From Paraglaciecola algarum (lineage in GTDB: Bacteria > Pseudomonadota > Gammaproteobacteria > Enterobacterales > Alteromonadaceae), in contig NZ_JAKGAS010000009.1 of the NCBI RefSeq assembly GCF_021532655.1, positions 1 to 64,000 of the forward strand: 64,000 nt of DNA, written 5' to 3'. The position numbers and the translations under genes are program-made. Under the pieces are notes generated by a model. It made no database searches. It was not told the origin of the DNA and saw only the letters and a list, made by a program, of their open reading frames with translations. Below, piece after piece: positions 35,898 to 44,554 of the stretch (position 1 is the first letter of the stretch; each line of letters starts with the position of its first letter).

Positions 35898-36749
35898 TTA
35901 AAGCTCTCTTACCCAAATATTCCTAAATCTCACTGGGTTATTGTGGTCTTGTAACACAATAGGTAATTTTTCGGCATGAGGCACGTAATAAGACTTGCCA
36001 ATAAAAGCGGTAGGGCCTTCTAAAATTGCATTGTGTTGCACTAACACGCCATTATGCACTACTGTCATTTTGGCTGGGCTAATCAAGGTGCCACTTGAGG
36101 TAAATCTAGGGGCGGTAAAAAATACTTCATAAGTTTGCCATTCTCCAGGTTTTCTAGAGGCATTAACCAAAGGGGAATGTTGTTTATAAATAGAAGCTGC
36201 TTGGCCGTTTGAGTAGGTTGGGTTTTCAAAAGAATTCAGCACTTGTAGCTCGTATAAGCCCATGAGAAACACACCACTGTTGCCATAGGCTTGGCCCGAA
36301 GTATTGGCTAATACAGGTATCATCCATTCGATATGCAGTTGCATATCACCAAACTCTTGTGTTGTTGCAATCGCGCCTTTTCCAGCACCCGCTACAATAT
36401 TGCCATTTTCTACTGTCCATGCCGCTGGTTTGGTAGCAGGTTTAGCTTGATATTCATTTAGAAATGATGCCGTGCGATCAACCCTTACCCCTTCACCAAA
36501 AGGCGTGGTATTCCATGCAGATAAATCTTTGCCGTCAAACAATATAACTGCATCTGAAGGAGCTGAACCATTTTTACCTGGCTCAACCACCACTACGTCC
36601 TTATTGACCTCGGTTATCACCCAAGGGTTGGTTTTTCCTAACTCTTTCCAGTCTAACTCCGGCAAGGGCTGTGCAAACGTAAACGAGCTGATAAATGCGC
36701 TTGTTAATAGTAAAGTTAACCATAGTTTATTATGCATGTTGAGTCTCAT
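35898..36749 (-). CDS. DUF1080 family periplasmic protein (3-keto-glycoside hydrolase family)
   Basis: 283 residues with a signal peptide ending near FTFAQ (residue 27). A concanavalin-like beta-sandwich of PF06439 follows: LFDGKDLSAWNTT, DMQLHIEWMIP, GNSGVFLMGLYELQVLNSF, KPGEWQTYEVFFTAPRF and ending in RFRNIWVREL. Members of this family have been linked to hydrolysis of 3-keto-glycosides made by sugar 3-dehydrogenation. It is the last gene of an operon with a beta-propeller dehydrogenase-like protein and a cytochrome c, consistent with an oxidative route of glycan cleavage. A decayed copy of its 5' end lies at 40.1 kb. Exact substrate unknown. Confidence 0.85.
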   Translation of the reverse strand: MRLNMHNKLWLTLLLTSAFISSFTFAQPLPELDWKELGKTNPWVITEVNKDVVVVEPGKNGSAPSDAVILFDGKDLSAWNTTPFGEGVRVDRTASFLNEYQAKPATKPAAWTVENGNIVAGAGKGAIATTQEFGDMQLHIEWMIPVLANTSGQAYGNSGVFLMGLYELQVLNSFENPTYSNGQAASIYKQHSPLVNASRKPGEWQTYEVFFTAPRFTSSGTLISPAKMTVVHNGVLVQHNAILEGPTAFIGKSYYVPHAEKLPIVLQDHNNPVRFRNIWVREL

Positions 36750-36834
36750 TATCTTAATATAATTATAATTTTGGTTATAGCATTCAAGGTTTATAAATAG
36801 CCTAGCAGCTCAGTCTGTATAATCTATACATACT

Positions 36835-38304
36835 CTACAGTAACTGATTCAAAGTGTAATAAACGGTGGTGACAGACGGTTTGTCATTAGTGTTATTACG
36901 TAACTGAGAAAAGTTAACTACGACTATTTTATCTGCCGTTAAATCTAATTCTATTTCAGCTGATTTTTTGTCTTTTGATAAAATGACTTTTTTTACTGCT
37001 AACGCTTTTTGATTATGTTTATTAGAGCCGTATGTGCTTGTATAAAGGTAGTTATATTCATGCACATCAAAATGCTTAGCCAATACGGTTTTGTCGCTTA
37101 AGGGTTGAGTAAAAGTTAATTTAAAACCGCTTTTTGTTAGCTTCATATCTAACAGTTCAAATGGCATTTCACCATTCCAAAGCACTTTTTGTAGGCCATA
37201 AGGTTTACTGCCTTTTGCCCCCCACCCTCTGGCGGTTTGTCCAACCCAAAGTTGCCCTTTAGGGTCGAATTTAAGACGTATATTGCCGCTTTGAAACCCA
37301 TCAATAAAGTTGATAACCGCGCCTTGGTATTTGCCATTTACTTTATCTAACATGACTCTAAAAATATTAGACTGGGTTTGATCACCAATAAATATTTGGT
37401 TAAGAAAGGGGCCAAATTTACCTTTGCTGACATCCCATTCAGGATTGCCGGGTGAGCTCGCCACTTCTTGATGCGGGATCCAAACTACCGGTTTCTCACG
37501 CATTTCATCAAAAAATGCGAAGTTATCTTTATTGTCTCGTACCTTGTCTAAGCCAAAATTAGCATCGTCTCGTAAAGAAATAGGGTGGCCGTAAAACTTG
37601 CCTTGTTCTAAAAGATGTAATTTAGAGGTTTCTACCCAGTCACCTTGGTTATCAGTAAAAAACACTTCGTTATTAGGGCTTACACCTAAACCCGCAGGTG
37701 AACGTAAACCATTAGCAAAAGGCATAAATTTGCCATCAGGCGATATTTTGTAAGCCCAACCGCGATAACCTCCACCGCTATCCATTGCACCTAAAGCTAA
37801 TGCATCGGGTACGCCATGACCTAAATTTAAGGTGCCGTACATATTGCCAGCCTTATCTTTTACTGGGCCAAAGTTGAACTCATGATAGTTGTCATGGAAT
37901 TTCCAGCCGTCTGCAATACGTATATAGTCGTCTGCTGTTCCGTCATTGTTATTATCAACTAAACGAGTGAGTTCGGGCTTTTGCGCAACAATAATACTGC
38001 CATTGTCTTCACACCTTAAGCCTGTAGGTTCGTGCAAACCATCAGCAAATTTAGTCCAAGTATTGTTCTTATATTTCCACACATCTCCAAAACGGGTCGC
38101 CACATACACATCACCGTGCTTATTAATGTCTAGGCCTGTGGCGTGAAAACGCACATTGTCGGGAGTTGTAATGGTTTCTATTGAATAGCCTTTAGGTAAA
38201 TAAGTGGATTGGTCTTCTACTGCCATTGCTAGGTTAAACCAACTGATAACAAACAAACTGGCGACAAGCAAACTGCAACTAATGAGTGATTGTGTGAATT
38301 TCAT
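36835..38304 (-). CDS. Secreted beta-propeller protein (sorbosone/glucose dehydrogenase-like)
   Basis: 489 residues with a signal peptide ending near NLAMA (residue 28). Residues 35-390 form a six-bladed NHL/PQQ-sugar-dehydrogenase-like propeller (ATGLDINKHGDVYVATRFGDVWKY, GLRSPAGLGVSPNNEVFFTDNQGDW, IRLKFDPKGQLWVGQTARGWG). The last 95 residues form a separate beta domain. Such propellers occur with cytochrome c partners in planctomycete and marine glycan-oxidation clusters. Binding of PQQ cannot be confirmed from motifs. The start overlaps the cytochrome gene stop by 4 bp, so the two are tightly coupled. Confidence 0.72.
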   Translation of the reverse strand: MKFTQSLISCSLLVASLFVISWFNLAMAVEDQSTYLPKGYSIETITTPDNVRFHATGLDINKHGDVYVATRFGDVWKYKNNTWTKFADGLHEPTGLRCEDNGSIIVAQKPELTRLVDNNNDGTADDYIRIADGWKFHDNYHEFNFGPVKDKAGNMYGTLNLGHGVPDALALGAMDSGGGYRGWAYKISPDGKFMPFANGLRSPAGLGVSPNNEVFFTDNQGDWVETSKLHLLEQGKFYGHPISLRDDANFGLDKVRDNKDNFAFFDEMREKPVVWIPHQEVASSPGNPEWDVSKGKFGPFLNQIFIGDQTQSNIFRVMLDKVNGKYQGAVINFIDGFQSGNIRLKFDPKGQLWVGQTARGWGAKGSKPYGLQKVLWNGEMPFELLDMKLTKSGFKLTFTQPLSDKTVLAKHFDVHEYNYLYTSTYGSNKHNQKALAVKKVILSKDKKSAEIELDLTADKIVVVNFSQLRNNTNDKPSVTTVYYTLNQLL

Positions 38305-39635
38305 TGCGCGCTCCCCGTTAAGTTTAAGGTTATATGATAGGCTTTTGCTACTTTTGCTTGAGTGCTAAATTTGTTGTTTGTGATTTGTCCATCTTGACTG
38401 GTAAATACCCCGTTCTCTAACTTAGGTAAGTCCAGCTTTAGTGGCGTATCCTCACCAGACAGCAATGTGTAAGTTAACAACAGAGACTGCGCGCTAATTG
38501 CTGCAACTTGTACCGAAAAGTCTCTACCGTTAACTTGATAAGTAAAAGTAGGGTTACCGACTCGATTGTATTTTGTAAATGTGCATGATCCTGGCGCTGA
38601 ATATACAGGGCTAATACCTTGCTCTGAATGGAATACCCAGTCACCTAAAATTAAGCTACCATCTTTACCTCGCCCTTCCACATTAGGTCCAACATTTAAT
38701 AAATCCTCGGTCCATACGCCCACAATTGAACAGCTTTTTGTATTAAATGCGTAATTGATTTTTTCTGGGAATCCAACTGAAACAGATGAGGTAGGTAAGT
38801 TGACTACTTTTTTACGTTCAACCAAAGGTTGGCTTTGGGCTTTAATGTTAATTGTGGCTTTATTTAGAAATTGTTTACCCGGTAAACTCACGGCAAAAAG
38901 TTTTTGGGTGAGTTCATTATTAGAGACAAAGAACCCCATAGCGCGATTGGTATAATCCACATCGCCAGCAGTGGAATAACTCATTTTAAAGTGTTGCTTG
39001 CCTCTTTTTAACGGCCAGGTCAGTTTCATCCATTCTGTTGAAGTCGGCTTAACAACCTTTCCATCAATTTCAATTTTAAATAATTCCCGATGCGCCATAC
39101 CAAATAGGTGGGAAGCTTGATCTTTTGGCGCGTATAAATCACCTTCAAATTCAATTATATAATTATTCACTTCTGGCAATTGAAAATCCATCAAGTTGTT
39201 AGGTAATTTACCCGCTTTTTTAACCTGTAAATTTTTGATGATATCGAAGGATTTAAGCCCGTTATTGTCAATATGATAAATTTGATAGCTAAGGTTGGAA
39301 AGCCCTTCCCGTTTGGACAAAATATAGTCAACAATGTTTGATATTTGTGCATCATTATAAATTGCGCCAAAAGCAGGCATGCCAGCGTTAGAAAAACCTT
39401 TTTTAATGTTTGCTTTAATTTGGCTAGGTGAATCTCCGTGTACCCAAGTTTCATCTCTTAAGTTAAAACCTGCACCACCTTCTAGTTTTTTACCATGGCA
39501 AGCGACACACGTAGATTCATATAATGTTTGACCTTCAGACGTAACTTCAGAGAGCGCGGCAGAGCTTTGCAACACTAGGCATATGCATAAACCTTTTAGT
39601 AATTTGGGTAATAATTGTTTAATAAATAGATTCAA
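38301..39635 (-). CDS. Periplasmic cytochrome c with PA14-like and C-terminal domain
   Basis: 444 residues with a signal peptide (about 1-30). A single-heme c-type cytochrome domain carries the heme-attachment CVACH near 43-47 and axial Met in AGMPAFG. A beta-rich PA14-like region is centred on 120-250 (LSYQIYHI, YIIEFEGDLYAPKDQASHLFGMAHRELF), followed by an additional beta domain of unknown type. It is the first gene of the three-gene operon. It probably accepts electrons from the partner propeller protein in the periplasm, which is inferred from context. Confidence 0.82.
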   Translation of the reverse strand: MNLFIKQLLPKLLKGLCICLVLQSSAALSEVTSEGQTLYESTCVACHGKKLEGGAGFNLRDETWVHGDSPSQIKANIKKGFSNAGMPAFGAIYNDAQISNIVDYILSKREGLSNLSYQIYHIDNNGLKSFDIIKNLQVKKAGKLPNNLMDFQLPEVNNYIIEFEGDLYAPKDQASHLFGMAHRELFKIEIDGKVVKPTSTEWMKLTWPLKRGKQHFKMSYSTAGDVDYTNRAMGFFVSNNELTQKLFAVSLPGKQFLNKATINIKAQSQPLVERKKVVNLPTSSVSVGFPEKINYAFNTKSCSIVGVWTEDLLNVGPNVEGRGKDGSLILGDWVFHSEQGISPVYSAPGSCTFTKYNRVGNPTFTYQVNGRDFSVQVAAISAQSLLLTYTLLSGEDTPLKLDLPKLENGVFTSQDGQITNNKFSTQAKVAKAYHITLNLTGSAQ

Positions 39636-40069
39636 GGCCTTTCCTTTAAATTAATAACACTTATTCATGGCAAAAGAATGCCAAGCTGTTGCCAAACAAA
39701 ACGTTATGTTGGCTAAAATTAGAAGTGGACGAAATGACAACAAGCCAACGTTAAGGGCTGATAATATTGAATTAAGAAAAAGGAGGTAGAGAATATTTAC
39801 ACAGAAAATATCATTTTTGCTTAGGTATACGATTTTTAATCGATTTTGTTAGGCATGATACCCATCCCAAATAATATTCACCGGCATTAAAATTAAAGCA
39901 CGCTGCACAAGTCACATTTTTAATAAGTGCGTTATAGGGATGAACAAATAAAAAGGTCACAAATAAAAGGAGCTGAATCAATTTAAGTTAGTCACTTTAA
40001 AGTTCGTTGAAGACTTTTCACTTTAGCCATTAAACGAGTTTATAAACTACCATTTATTCTAAGCGTAAG

Positions 40070-40177
40070 CTTCTTCACTTTGTTAATTTTCCAAGGATTG
40101 GTTTTCCCTAACTATTTCCAATCAAGACGAGGTAATGGTTTTGAAACTGACATAAAGCAGGTTAACAATAGGGTAAC
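40070..40177 (-). pseudogene. Relic of a DUF1080 gene 5' end
   Basis: Translation on the minus strand gives VTLLLTCFMSVSKPLPRLDW then K, stop, LGKTNPWKINKVKK. This matches LTLLLTSAFISSFTF...QPLPELDWKELGKTNPWVITEVNK of the intact gene at 35898-36749, signal peptide included. The glutamate codon is replaced by TAG, and homology is lost soon afterwards. It is a truncated, dead duplicate. Confidence 0.8.
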
Positions 40178-40188
40178 AAAAGGGTCGT
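40160..40188. promoter_or_regulatory. Three 11-bp-phased GGGTAAC-like repeats before the lacI-type gene
   Basis: GGTTAAC (40160-40166), GGGTAAC (40171-40177) and GGGTCGT (40182-40188) are spaced by exactly 11 bp. A TTGACA -35-like hexamer follows at 40194. The same triple motif occurs at 41448-41476. Confidence 0.6.
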
Positions 40189-40285
40189 AAGCATTGACAT
40201 TTTCATAACCATATAGAATTATTAACCTAAATTCTGTGGAAAATAATCCTATTTCCCACTTTAAAATGAATAGTTAGGGTAATTT

Positions 40286-41293
40286 GTGGTTACAGTTAAA
40301 GATGTTGCAAAAGTTGCTGGTGTATCCACAGCAACAGTTTCTAGGGTATTAAATGGCCAAGGTAAGGTAGGTGAGCAGTGCCGCGCTAGGGTAACAAAGG
40401 TAATAAAGGAGCTCGGCTATAAAGTGAGTTCCAAAAAAACAGCTAGCGTATCGAATAATACTCAAATTATTGGTTTAGTTACCCCTAAAATTTCTATGGC
40501 CTTTTTTGGATTACTCGCAGCTGGCGCTGAACAAACTGCACGAGAATTAGGTAGCAACCTAATGATATGCAACACCTTGTACGATAAAGATTCAGAAATA
40601 AACTCGATTCAATCTCTGATTAAACAAGGCTGTAAATCGATCATTTTACACAGTGAATATACAGACTCTGATGAACTAGTCGCATTAAGTAAAGATATTC
40701 CTGGTTTGGTTTTAATAAATCGATTCATTCCAGAAATTTCCGAGCGATGTGTATGGTTTGATAATATATCTAGCGCACAACAAGGTGCAAATTATGTGTT
40801 AGATCAAGGACATAAAGATATAGCCTTGATCAGTAGCATATACCAAAATGGCGATCCAAGTGCGCGACTAATGGGTACCAAACAAGCATTACTCTTGCGT
40901 GGTATTAATTTAGGCGACGAACGAATATTTGAGGCAGCAGCCAACATTGAAGGAGGTATAGAAGCAACTAATGAATTAATTCAGTCAGGAAAACCTTTTA
41001 GCGCGATTATCGCCTTTAACGATTTGATGGCCATTGGCGCGATGCACGCTTTAAATAAAGCCAATATCAAAGTCCCTGAACAAGTTTCAGTACTTGGCTT
41101 TGATGATTTACCTATATCCCGTGCAGCCATGCCGCAACTGACCACTATGTCATATCCAATTGAAGACATGGCCAAGTATGCGGTTAATCTATCCCTATCC
41201 TTAATCGAAGACAAACCTCAACATGCCAAACAAACTCATCTGTTTTTGTCTGAATTAGTCAAGCGCGACACTATATCTAAAAAAATTCAGTAG
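40286..41293 (+). CDS. LacI/GalR-family transcriptional regulator (upstream of TonB receptor)
   Basis: 335 residues. The N-terminal helix-turn-helix is VKDVAKVAGVSTATVSRVLNGQG, followed by a periplasmic-binding-protein-like sugar-sensing domain (IIGLVTPKISMAFFGLLAAGAEQTA, ISVLGFDDLPISRAAMPQLTT-type ending). The start codon is a GTG at 40286 with AGGG 7 nt upstream. It probably represses or activates the TonB receptor that follows and perhaps the divergent cytochrome/DUF1080 operon. No LacI-type palindrome was found nearby; the phased direct repeats belong to a different binding style. Confidence 0.9.
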   Translation: MVTVKDVAKVAGVSTATVSRVLNGQGKVGEQCRARVTKVIKELGYKVSSKKTASVSNNTQIIGLVTPKISMAFFGLLAAGAEQTARELGSNLMICNTLYDKDSEINSIQSLIKQGCKSIILHSEYTDSDELVALSKDIPGLVLINRFIPEISERCVWFDNISSAQQGANYVLDQGHKDIALISSIYQNGDPSARLMGTKQALLLRGINLGDERIFEAAANIEGGIEATNELIQSGKPFSAIIAFNDLMAIGAMHALNKANIKVPEQVSVLGFDDLPISRAAMPQLTTMSYPIEDMAKYAVNLSLSLIEDKPQHAKQTHLFLSELVKRDTISKKIQ

Positions 41294-41596
41294 TTTTTCC
41301 CCACTAAATTTTTACGTACAACATCTATTCAATTAAGCCTATGTAGTTTGTAGGCTGCATATCTCAGCCTTGCTATACACTGTTTTACTAGGCTTTCTAG
41401 TAACTAATGTTAATTAACCTAACTAGATAATTATTTCCAAAAACACAGGGTAACGAAAGGGTAACAATTGGGTAACATGGTAAAATACATCTTGATCCGT
41501 TACCCCTTTACTGCTATTAATTACCTTATTAACGAAATGTTAATTAAAAAATCACATTCAAATAACCAAAACTAAAAATATATAAAGAGGGTTCAG
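41294..41596. other. Promoter region of the second TonB receptor gene
   Basis: A 303-bp AT-rich spacer. It holds the GGGTAAC triple repeat (41448-41476), a -10-like TAAAAT (41481-41486), an inverted GTTACCCC (41499-41506) and an AAAGAGGG ribosome site just before the ATG. No additional gene is visible. Confidence 0.6.
41448..41476. promoter_or_regulatory. Three exact GGGTAAC repeats with 11-bp period
   Basis: GGGTAAC occurs at 41448, 41459 and 41470, each followed by a 4-nt spacer. A -10-like TAAAAT starts 4 bp after the last copy, so the repeats cover the -35 region and the site would suit repression or tight activation of the receptor gene. Confidence 0.7.
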
Positions 41597-44362
41597 ATGA
41601 AAACCAATTTTAAATTGACCTGCTTATCACTGGCTATTCTGCAAAGTTTTTATAGTCAATCATTGTTGGCTAACGAACAAAACCAAACTGAAGCGAACAA
41701 AGATGTTGAAGTCATTCAAGTCAAAGGATTTGGAGCGTCTTTAGGTAAAGCGTTACGAGAAAAGCGTTTTGCTGATTCAGTGGTAGAAGTGGTTTCATCT
41801 GATGATCTTGGTGTTTTACCTGACGTGAGTATTACAGACTCATTAGTTCGATTACCTGGTATTGCAGCCTCTAGGGATCGTGGTAACGCGAGTCGAATTT
41901 CCATTCGTGGGATGGGGCCTAGATTAAACGCCGCCACCATGAACAATCGCGAAATAGTTTCAGCAGAACCTAGTAGAGATGTAAGGTTTGAGCAGTTTCC
42001 TGCCGAATTAATTGACTCAGTTGAAGTGTATAAAAGTCCAACAGCTAATATTGCTGAAGGTGGGATTTCAGGCTTGGTAAATATGAATTTTGTGAGTCCA
42101 TTATCTAAAGACAAAAGATTGATTGCCATTAATGGCAACTTAATGAAAAACAGTTTGGGTAGTGATTTACCTGGTACAGACGGTAATGGCCACAAAGCTA
42201 GTTTTAGTTATGTTGACAAATTGTCAGACACTTTTGGTTTTGCTATTGGTTTAACTTATCAAGATCAACCTTCATTAGAGCGCGGTGTGCAATCTTGGGA
42301 TTACAATAATGCCGATAATCGTGGTGACTTAAATGAAAATGGCATCGTTGAAGATGCACCTTGGGGAGTAGTTGCAAAAAGTAAACGTGGTACGAATGAA
42401 CGTACTGGTGGATTAGTTATTTTAGAGTGGCAACCCACAGACAGCTTCACCTTAAAAAGTGATTTGTTTTATTCTCAATTTGATATTAAAGAGCGTGATG
42501 ATCAAATGGGCCCAGGAGATTTAGGCAACTGGGCTGATGATGGTAGCGGCCCGCGTGGCTGGGGAGCCGGCGCATACGATAGCTCTTCTGTTACACCTAC
42601 CTTCATCACAAAAACCGATGGTTCAGAACAATTAGTTGCCGGTAGCCAATTCAATAATGGTTTAAGTGTGGCCACACCTACTTGGTTTCAAACTAATGAA
42701 ATGTTAAGTGCTGGTTTAAATGGTGTTTATATTGGCGATACGTGGACTATGTCTGCTGATATTGGATATTCAGAAGCAAGCATTGAGTCAGTTTGGGCCA
42801 GAATAAACCCACTTTACATAGGTGGCGACTATGATTTAGGTTTTAATATAAACAACACAGATGCAGCACAAATAATCCTTCATAGTGGTGATATTAGCAG
42901 CCCCGAAAACTATACATTAGGCGCAGAGTCAGAAGTTTGGTACGAAGCTGATGATGGTTCTTGGTATGCGGTTAATGAGTATTCTGCGGCAACAATGGAT
43001 GGCATTGGCGATAAAGTATTAAGTGATGAAATGGTCAACCTAAATCTAGATTTCGAGCGAGATGTTGATTGGGGAATTTTTAGTGAATTAACTTTCGGTG
43101 GTCGTTATACAGATAGAACTAAAACAAATGATCAAATTAATGACTGGTCTCGCACAGCTATTCAAGATCATGGTTTAACAGATTACGGTATCAGTTACGG
43201 TATAGGTGGAAATTATGTTGTGCCTGATATTTACACTTATGGTGATTGGGATGAAGTCGCCAAGACTGCATTTGGCGGTGCTACCAATCCAGCTCCCAAC
43301 AGAAATAATAAAAACGTGTTAGCTTCTTGGGAGTTACAAGAAGCAAATACCGCATTTTACACCATGTTAAATATATCAGGTGATATCGGTAATGTTGATT
43401 TTACTGGTAATGTGGGTCTGCGTTATGCCAAAACCGAAGTCACCTCTATTGGTCATGAAAGCCAAAGTGCAGGGTGGGTAGAAGATGCCAATGGTAATTG
43501 GTATGAAGATATTTCTGTCACCCCCACCACTGTCCATCACAATTATGCCCAGTGGTTACCATCTTTAAACTTAACCTTTCATATAACTGATGACTCACAA
43601 ATTCGCTTTGCTTTAGCAAGAACAATGGCCCGCCCACCACTACTTGAAATGCGCACCGGATTTTCACTGAATAAAACCTCACAACCTTATACGGCTGAAG
43701 GGGGAAACCCAACGCTTGATCCCTATATTGCCAACCAATTAGATTTTGGTTATGAATATTTTTGGGGTGATAATTCAGCGGCGACCATTAATTTTTTCTT
43801 TAAAGATCTTGAGTCACATATTGGACTATTAAGCGACACTGTGACTTTTGATGGAACTAGATATGCGTTTACAGGAACAGTAAATGGTGATGGCGGAACA
43901 ATTAAAGGGGTTGAATTGTTATATCAGCAAAAACTTGACATGTTACCCGCACCATTTGACGGTTTAGGAATATTCGCAAACTACTCTTATACCGACAGTG
44001 AAGTCATGGAGTTTAAACCTGTAAACAATCCTTACAACTTGGGCGGTCTTTCTAAAAATATTGCCAGTGCAACCTTGTGGTATGACAAAAATGGCTTTGA
44101 CGCTAGAGTCTCATATAACTACAGAAGTGAGTTTACAGGGATCAACAGTTGGACTCCGTCTCAAGTTAACCTAAATGCAGCAGAAACAACCGTTGACGCA
44201 AGCATAGGGTATCAAGTAACAGATAACCTAAAGTTGACCTTGCAAGGGCAAAATTTAACTAACGCAGCTTCGGTAAATTACTGGGATAATGACATGACAA
44301 AACCCGCATTTAATGTTGAATGGGGTCGTCGTTACTTAATCGGTTTCCAACTCACGTTATAA
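41597..44362 (+). CDS. TonB-dependent receptor, second glycan receptor
   Basis: 921 residues with a signal peptide ending near SLLAN (residue 26). A TonB-box-like EVIQVKGFG follows, then a plug domain (SDDLGVLPDVSITDSLVRLPGI, ISIRGMGPRLNAATMNNREI, VEVYKSPTANIAEGGISGLVNM) and a barrel ending in LIGFQLTL. It imports an oligosaccharide, most plausibly pectic galactan fragments, since GH2 and GH53 genes follow in the same direction. Its promoter carries the phased GGGTAAC repeats. An imperfect terminator follows at 44373-44398. Confidence 0.93.
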   Translation: MKTNFKLTCLSLAILQSFYSQSLLANEQNQTEANKDVEVIQVKGFGASLGKALREKRFADSVVEVVSSDDLGVLPDVSITDSLVRLPGIAASRDRGNASRISIRGMGPRLNAATMNNREIVSAEPSRDVRFEQFPAELIDSVEVYKSPTANIAEGGISGLVNMNFVSPLSKDKRLIAINGNLMKNSLGSDLPGTDGNGHKASFSYVDKLSDTFGFAIGLTYQDQPSLERGVQSWDYNNADNRGDLNENGIVEDAPWGVVAKSKRGTNERTGGLVILEWQPTDSFTLKSDLFYSQFDIKERDDQMGPGDLGNWADDGSGPRGWGAGAYDSSSVTPTFITKTDGSEQLVAGSQFNNGLSVATPTWFQTNEMLSAGLNGVYIGDTWTMSADIGYSEASIESVWARINPLYIGGDYDLGFNINNTDAAQIILHSGDISSPENYTLGAESEVWYEADDGSWYAVNEYSAATMDGIGDKVLSDEMVNLNLDFERDVDWGIFSELTFGGRYTDRTKTNDQINDWSRTAIQDHGLTDYGISYGIGGNYVVPDIYTYGDWDEVAKTAFGGATNPAPNRNNKNVLASWELQEANTAFYTMLNISGDIGNVDFTGNVGLRYAKTEVTSIGHESQSAGWVEDANGNWYEDISVTPTTVHHNYAQWLPSLNLTFHITDDSQIRFALARTMARPPLLEMRTGFSLNKTSQPYTAEGGNPTLDPYIANQLDFGYEYFWGDNSAATINFFFKDLESHIGLLSDTVTFDGTRYAFTGTVNGDGGTIKGVELLYQQKLDMLPAPFDGLGIFANYSYTDSEVMEFKPVNNPYNLGGLSKNIASATLWYDKNGFDARVSYNYRSEFTGINSWTPSQVNLNAAETTVDASIGYQVTDNLKLTLQGQNLTNAASVNYWDNDMTKPAFNVEWGRRYLIGFQLTL

Positions 44363-44372
44363 AATGACTTTA

Positions 44373-44398
44373 GCCAGCACTATTTAACGAGTGCCGGC
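44373..44398 (+). terminator. Weak terminator-like hairpin after the TonB receptor
   Basis: GCCAGCACT pairs with AGTGCCGGC (one A-C mismatch, 8-nt loop). Only a short pyrimidine tract follows, so termination may be partial and the GH2 gene could be reached by read-through. Confidence 0.5.
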
Positions 44399-44554
44399 CT
44401 TTATACATTCAAACAAATTTCAAATTTAGCCCAGATCTCAAAAATAATTTGATGATCTGGCGTTTTCCGTTGACTCAAACTTCGCTTCACTACTATTGCA
44501 TTGCTAGGTTTGGGCTAATAATTTACTGACTCTTATAGGTTTAAGGAGTAACTG

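Larger units (their letters stand above)
39636..40285. other. Divergent control region holding a DUF1080 relic and phased repeats
   Basis: A 650-bp spacer between the leftward cytochrome operon and the rightward lacI-type gene. It contains a decayed DUF1080 fragment (about 40070-40177), three 11-bp-phased GGGTAAC-like repeats (40160-40188) and a -35-like TTGACA at 40194-40199. The remaining sequence shows no gene. Confidence 0.6.

Noticed and set aside
41716..42195. 159-codon ORF antisense to the TonB receptor plug region
   Set aside because: Shadow of a strongly conserved coding region; no recognisable features.
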